DNA of 6,710 nt from contig JAJFMS010000699.1 in the NCBI GenBank assembly GCA_020696885.1, forward strand, positions 1-6,710, written 5' to 3'. The notes under the pieces are model-generated. The model had not been told where the DNA came from. It worked only from the letters and a program-made list of their open reading frames with translations, and ran no database searches. A program made the translations under genes and the position numbers. Source of the stretch: Armatimonadota bacterium. Lineage in GTDB: Bacteria > Armatimonadota > SYMT01. Positions 4,401-6,710 of this stretch are shown here, piece after piece; position 1 is the stretch's first letter, and each line of letters begins with the position of its first letter.

Positions 4401-6710
4401 CGCGTCGTTCTGCGGGGTGATTTCCAGCGTTACCGTCTGCCCGGCCGCAACAGCGCTGCCGTCCGAGACGGTGTACGTGAACGCACCTGCCGCGCCGTTG
4501 GCGTTCAGCGCCGGATCGAACTCCAAACCGGTAAGCTCGGCAACCGTGAGAGCCTGGCCGGCGGTTACTACCGCGCCACCGGCCGCCAGCCGGACATCAC
4601 CCTTCGCGCTGGTCGGCACCGCGGTGACGTTTGCGGTCACCACGTCGCCGTCGGCATCCACCGGCGCCGTAATCGCCAGCGACGTGTTGGCGGAGTCCTC
4701 AAGGACGGTGACCGTCTTGTTCGCCTGCGCTACCGGCAGGTCGTTGACCGGGGTGATCGCCAGCGTTACCGTCTGGCTGGCGGAGCCGCCGTTGCCGTCC
4801 GTAACGTTGTATGAGAAGCTGCCGGCCGCCCCGTTGGCATTCAGGGCGGGATCGAACTGCAGCCCGGTTAGATCACCCCCGGAGAGTGTCTGGCCCACGG
4901 TGACCACTGCCCCGCCGCCGGAAAGCCGCACGTCGCCCTTGGCCGTGTCCGGCACCGTCGCAACGATGATTACCGGCGCACCGCCGTCCACATCTACTGG
5001 TGCGGTAATGGCAAGGCTGGTGTTGGCGGCGTCCTCGAGCACCGTCAGCGCCTTATCGGCCTGGGCTACTGGCGGATCGTTGACCGGGGTGATCGCCAAT
5101 GCTACCGTCTGGCTCGCCGTGCCGCCCGCCCCGTCAGCGACCGTGTAGGAGAAGGTGCCGGCGGCGCCATTGGCGTTCAGCGCCGGATCAAACTCCAGGC
5201 CGATCAGCTCCGCGCTGGTCAGCGTCTGGGCAGCGGCAACGACCGTGCCGCCTCCGGTCAACCGGACATCCCCCTTCCCACTGGTGGGCACGGTGTCGAC
5301 GGTGATCGTCAGCGGGTTACCGTCCGGATCGGTAGGAGCCGTAATGCCCAGCGAGGTGTTTAGCGCGTCTTCGAGGACCGTAACGGTCTTATCGCCCTGA
5401 ACCACGGGCGACTGGTTGGAGCCGGTGACGCTGATCGTGTCGAAAGCAAAGCCGCCGGATCCGGCGGACTGGTTGCCATACTGCTGGAACTTGATGCGCG
5501 TATCTGCGGAGAGCGTCATACCCGCACCACTAGCCACGGAGCTCAAGTTGATACTGTGGAGCCCATAGACGTTAGACGAGTTGCCGCCGGTAAGGTTGGC
5601 CGCCCGCACCCAATTGCTGCCGTTGACGCTCAGGGCGACGCCGTCGGAGTTGGAGTTACCGGTGAAGGACAGCGGCATCACGTGGTCCGTATCGTTGAAC
5701 TCCTTCTGCCGGAAGCTGAGGGTCACACCGCTCTGCCCCGCGAGGTTGACGTGGAGGATCACCTCGTTTCGAGAGAAGAGGCCGACGGAGCTATCCAGCA
5801 CCAGGTGTCGCAGGCCCACCGCGGGGGTGTGGGCGCCGGTCACCTGGATCCGTCCGGCGCCGGTGGAATGCGTCTCAAAGGTAAGCGGAAGCGAGTTCCC
5901 TTCCATCCCCTCCGAAAACGGAACAGGCCCGACGGTCGAGGCTCCGAATACTGCGTCGTAGGCGTTGATGAGCCCGGAGCCGGTTAGATCGTCGAATCCA
6001 GGCGTGTTCACACTCGGGTCGGCCAGGTCCTTCAGCCGCTGGTAGAGCTGGGCCGGCGTGAGGCTCGGGAACTGCTCCTTGACCAACGCCGCTACAGCGG
6101 CGGCGTGCGGGGCGGCGGCCGACGTTCCGAAGAAGTTGGGCAGCCCGTTGAGCTCCGCGTCCTGGCCGAAGAAGGTGGTGTCGGTGCCGTCAATCGACGC
6201 GAAGTCCGGCTTCTGCCGGACCTCCGGGCTGCCCAGCGGGGTCCCGTCGGGTGCGAAGAGGATCGTGCTGGGTCCGGCCGAGGTGAACTGCTCCGCGGAC
6301 TCCTGCGCGTAGTAAGCGATCGCTCCCACGGCCATCGCGTTCACAGAAGCGGCGTTCGGGTTGATGGTGGGACTGTTCGTCGCCCACTCGTTCACTGTCA
6401 TCGACCCATGGTATACGTACTTGATGCGGCCGGGCACCGGCCCCGAGGCGTGGACGATCGCCAGCTCATACTGCTTGGCCGCGCCGGTGTTGTTGACGAT
6501 GTTGAACACCTCGTTCGGCACCTGGGTGGAGAGGTTGTCGTCCACGCTTCCGGCGACGGCGGTTCCGCCATCCAGCGCGTAGATGTCCAGGTCGGTATTC
6601 ACCCCGTTCACCGTGAAGAACGGGTCATCCCACTGTAGCGAGATGGAGACCGAGTTGTTCGCCGGTACCGTTACCGTCTGCCGGGAGTCCGTGCCGGCCC
6701 CCGGGTCGAA
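1458..6710 (-). CDS. Giant subtilisin-like serine protease with tandem cadherin-like repeats (5' end outside window)
   Basis: The minus-strand frame is open from the right edge to TAA 1458-1460, giving 1750 residues of a longer protein. An internal GTG at 6609-6611 is not a credible start, because the 33 residues before it (FDPGAGTDSRQTVTVPAN...) are clearly part of the same domain. Domain order by visible residue is: inserted beta domain 1-102; end of S8 peptidase 103-256, with active-site Ser197 in GTSAAAPH; jelly-roll-like domain 257-435; ten cadherin-like repeats 436-1531; Ig-like domain 1532-1621; C-terminal beta domain 1630-1750. The S8 catalytic Asp and His come earlier in the chain and are not visible, nor is a signal peptide. 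The family and the almost Cys-free repeats point to a secreted or surface protein. No LPXTG, C-terminal membrane helix or autotransporter barrel is seen. The likely role is extracellular proteolysis combined with adhesion or display on a stalk. Subtilase identity is firm; role is inferred. Confidence 0.93.
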   Translation of the reverse strand, partial: FDPGAGTDSRQTVTVPANNSVSISLQWDDPFFTVNGVNTDLDIYALDGGTAVAGSVDDNLSTQVPNEVFNIVNNTGAAKQYELAIVHASGPVPGRIKYVYHGSMTVNEWATNSPTINPNAASVNAMAVGAIAYYAQESAEQFTSAGPSTILFAPDGTPLGSPEVRQKPDFASIDGTDTTFFGQDAELNGLPNFFGTSAAAPHAAAVAALVKEQFPSLTPAQLYQRLKDLADPSVNTPGFDDLTGSGLINAYDAVFGASTVGPVPFSEGMEGNSLPLTFETHSTGAGRIQVTGAHTPAVGLRHLVLDSSVGLFSRNEVILHVNLAGQSGVTLSFRQKEFNDTDHVMPLSFTGNSNSDGVALSVNGSNWVRAANLTGGNSSNVYGLHSINLSSVASGAGMTLSADTRIKFQQYGNQSAGSGGFAFDTISVTGSNQSPVVQGDKTVTVLEDALNTSLGITAPTDPDGNPLTITVDTVPTSGKGDVRLTGGGTVVAAAQTLTSAELIGLEFDPALNANGAAGTFSYTVADGAGGTASQTVALAITPVNDPPVAQADKALTVLEDAANTSLAITAPVDVDGGAPVIIVATVPDTAKGDVRLSGGGAVVTVGQTLSGGDLTGLQFDPALNANGAAGSFSYNVTDGNGGSASQTVTLAITPVNDLPVAQANKTVTVLEDSANTSLAITAPVDADGDVVTANVTAVPTSAKGDVRLAAGGAVVTAGQALTVAELTGLEFDPALNANGAAGAFTYTVSDGSAVAAGQTVTLEITPQNDAPVVQPDKTVTVAEDDPGTSLAITAPTDADGDSLTITVSAIPNAAKGEVLLSGGSAYAVGNTLTSADLTNLLFRPVADANGSAGTFAYVVTDGNGGSVTQTITLAITPVNDPPTAQADKTVTVAEDAANSDLAISAPADIDGGALTITVTSVPDTTKGDVRLSGGGTVLTMGQMLSLADLTGLEFDPALNANGAAGTFAYSVTDGNGGSASQTVTLVITAVNDPPVVASDFSLTVIEDAANTSLFLTAPTDVDGDTLTITVTSIPDGDLTELQFDPALNANGAAGAFAYTVSDGNGGSAAQTVTLAIIPVNDPPVAPADKTLTVDENSANTALAITAPTDVDGDSLTLTVTAVPNTAKGDVRLTGGGAVVTMGQVLPLGDLTSLEFDPALNANGSAGAFSYSVSDGNGGMASQTVTLEITPGNQPPVVQGNKTITVNEDAANRNLAITAPTDPDGDTLTIVVDSVPDTLKGDVRLAGGGAVVAVGQSLTIAQLTGLQFDAASNANGAAGTFAYTVSDPEGEAASQTVTLVITPVNDRPVAQDSKTVTVLEDSANTPLGITAPTDIENNPLTITVTTLPASSRGVVRLGGGGAVLTFGQSLTIPELTNLEFDPTQDANGVAGVFTYVVSDGQGGFTAQAIVLLITPVNDPPVAQADKTVTVLEDAANTGLGITAPTDIDGGPLTVTVTAVPDPAKGDVRLSGGGLVVEFGQTLTTAQLTTLEFDPALNANGAAGAFAYSVSDGNGGSAAQTVTLVITPVNDAPEAVGESYSTYRATPLSIAAPGVLGNDSDVDGDPLQAIVGALPSGGTLTLNVNGSFVYTPQVGFTGADTFTYRAGDGTATSNLVTVTINVSADPPPSAPDVAADGAGTISVPGGNGSFNFTVRRSTGIIQGSVVYADPNRNRTVTSTQITALVMGAGRAMRIHGKGKLPSGAVVNFVVDVNDLAEPGRLKDMFRIEIGTDGGSSEVAQGTLTTGNIRVNR
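1461..1823 (-). other. C-terminal beta-rich domain, possibly post-COAP-1-like
   Basis: Residues 1630-1750, the last 121 of the protein. The pattern is GAGTISVPGGNGSFNFTVRR, IIQGSVVYADPNRNRTVTST, ITALVM, MRIHGKGKL, VVNFVVDVNDL, then PGRLKDMFRIEIGT and a closing GTLTTGNIRVNR. It resembles a beta-sandwich found at the C-terminus of other large secreted bacterial proteins, sometimes called post-COAP-1. I make that link from memory of the pattern. It is not a known sorting signal of the LPXTG, type IX or autotransporter kind. A role in secretion, surface attachment or ligand binding is possible. Confidence 0.5.
1848..2117 (-). other. Ig-like domain of a different family capping the repeat array
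   Basis: Residues 1532-1621. After the last NDAP the sequence changes type: EAVGESYSTYRATPLSIAAP, GVLGNDSDVDGDPL, GTLTLNVNGSFVYTPQVGFTGADTFTY, then TVTINVS. The GVLGNDSDVDGD and GSF.Y.P..GF.G.D.F.Y motifs are typical of bacterial Ig-like or VCBS/cadherin-type repeats ('Big_9'-like, by memory). They are unlike the LEFDPALNANG units before it. It is a single copy joined by a Pro-rich linker (ADPPPSAP, 1824-1847) to the C-terminal domain. Confidence 0.8.
2118..5405 (-). repeat. Array of ten tandem ~336-bp repeats encoding cadherin-like domains
   Basis: Units from the N-terminal side, each ending at the 'NDPP'-type motif: U1 5070-5405, U2 4734-5069, U3 4398-4733, U4 4065-4397, U5 3729-4064, U6 3462-3728, U7 3126-3461, U8 2790-3125, U9 2454-2789, U10 2118-2453. 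Eight are exactly 112 codons, U4 is 111 and U6 is 89. The consensus order is VAQADKTVTV, then ED.ANTSLAITAPTD, a DxDGD acidic turn likely to bind calcium, LTITVTAVP, KGDVRLSGGGAVVT.GQ.L, LEFDPALNANGAAGTF, Y.VSDGNGG, and SQTVTLAITPVNDPP. These resemble bacterial cadherin-like and 'tandem' Ig-like repeats that build stiff surface stalks. Array length depends on correct assembly of near-identical DNA. Confidence 0.93.
3462..3728 (-). repeat. Shortened repeat unit 6 (23-codon in-frame deletion)
   Basis: This unit is 89 residues instead of 112. Aligned to its neighbours it goes from TVTSIPD straight to GDLTELQFDPALNANG. The central part that elsewhere reads KGDVRLxGGGxVVTxGQxL, one or two strands of the sandwich, is absent. 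The loss is 69 bp, the frame is kept, and the rest of the unit is well conserved. The domain probably cannot fold exactly like the others, so it may act as a hinge or simply be tolerated. Confidence 0.85.
5406..5942 (-). other. Jelly-roll-like (MAM/carbohydrate-binding-like) domain
   Basis: Residues 257-435 lie between the peptidase and the repeat array. The pattern is FSEGMEGNSLPLTFET, GLRHLVLDSS, NEVILHVNLAG, GVTLSFRQKEFNDTDH, SDGVALSVNGSNW, RIKFQQYGN and FAFDTISVTG. This is the layout of extracellular beta-sandwich domains: a DGVA.S.DG.NW hairpin and a terminal FD.I.V strand. Such domains occur in large secreted bacterial proteins and often bind glycans or mediate contacts. The ligand cannot be told from sequence. 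Domain type is judged from pattern only. Confidence 0.6.
5943..6710 (-). other. S8 subtilase domain, C-terminal part with inserted beta-rich domain
   Basis: Residues 1-256 of the visible protein. The first ~102 residues (QTVTVPAN, LQWDDPFF, TDLDIYALD, YELAI) look like a jelly-roll domain inserted in the peptidase between the oxyanion-hole Asn region, which lies upstream and is not visible, and the conserved 'VGA' strand (residues 128-131). Similar insertions are known in some bacterial subtilases. The core then resumes with AMAVGAIAY, QFTSAGP and KPDFASIDG, then FFGTSAAAPHAAAVAALV, where Ser197 (codon 6120-6122) is the nucleophile and His202 follows. The closing helices LTPAQLYQRLKDLA and GSGLINAYDAVF match the end of the S8 fold. 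All motifs on the visible side are intact, so the enzyme is probably active, provided Asp and His are present upstream. Confidence 0.88.

Noticed and set aside
2118..5405. CRISPR or satellite-type repeat array
   Set aside because: The period is 336 bp, in frame, and encodes homologous protein domains. It is a coding tandem repeat.
6609..6611. GTG as the start of the protease gene
   Set aside because: The frame stays open to the window edge and the upstream residues continue the inserted beta domain. The true start is outside the window.

Overview
The window reads as part of a high-GC bacterial chromosome. The evidence is GC-rich codon third positions, short Shine-Dalgarno-led genes, and a very large secreted-type protease with bacterial cadherin-like repeats. 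Nothing here fixes the phylum. The architecture suits a free-living bacterium with a large secretome, but that is inference.

Layout: (1) Bases 1-225 (+) hold the 3' end of a VOC (glyoxalase/bleomycin-resistance fold) gene. (2) Bases 236-808 (+) hold a complete 190-residue protein predicted to be all-helical and HEAT/ARM-like. It starts 10 nt after the VOC stop, so the two are probably co-transcribed. (3) Bases 809-1457 separate two convergent transcription units. I find no convincing gene here, but the stretch is dense in perfect or near-perfect hairpins, and it ends in a strong intrinsic terminator (1399-1430) that serves the minus strand. (4) Bases 1458-6710 (-) are the 3' 5.25 kb of one giant gene whose 5' end lies beyond the right edge of the window.

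The giant gene encodes, in order: the C-terminal part of a subtilisin-like S8 peptidase domain containing an inserted beta-rich domain and the catalytic-serine motif; a jelly-roll-like domain; ten tandem cadherin-like repeats of about 112 residues, one with a clean 23-residue in-frame deletion; one Ig-like domain of a different family; and a conserved-looking beta-rich C-terminal domain. Together they suggest a secreted or surface protease carried on a long, probably calcium-stabilised stalk. The catalytic Asp and His and any signal peptide are outside the window.

I see no mobile element, CRISPR array, tRNA or rRNA. The points most worth a second look are the repeat array (conserved core, deleted unit, decayed unit 9), the unusual protease-stalk-cap architecture, and the hairpin-rich convergent intergenic region, which could hide a structured RNA.
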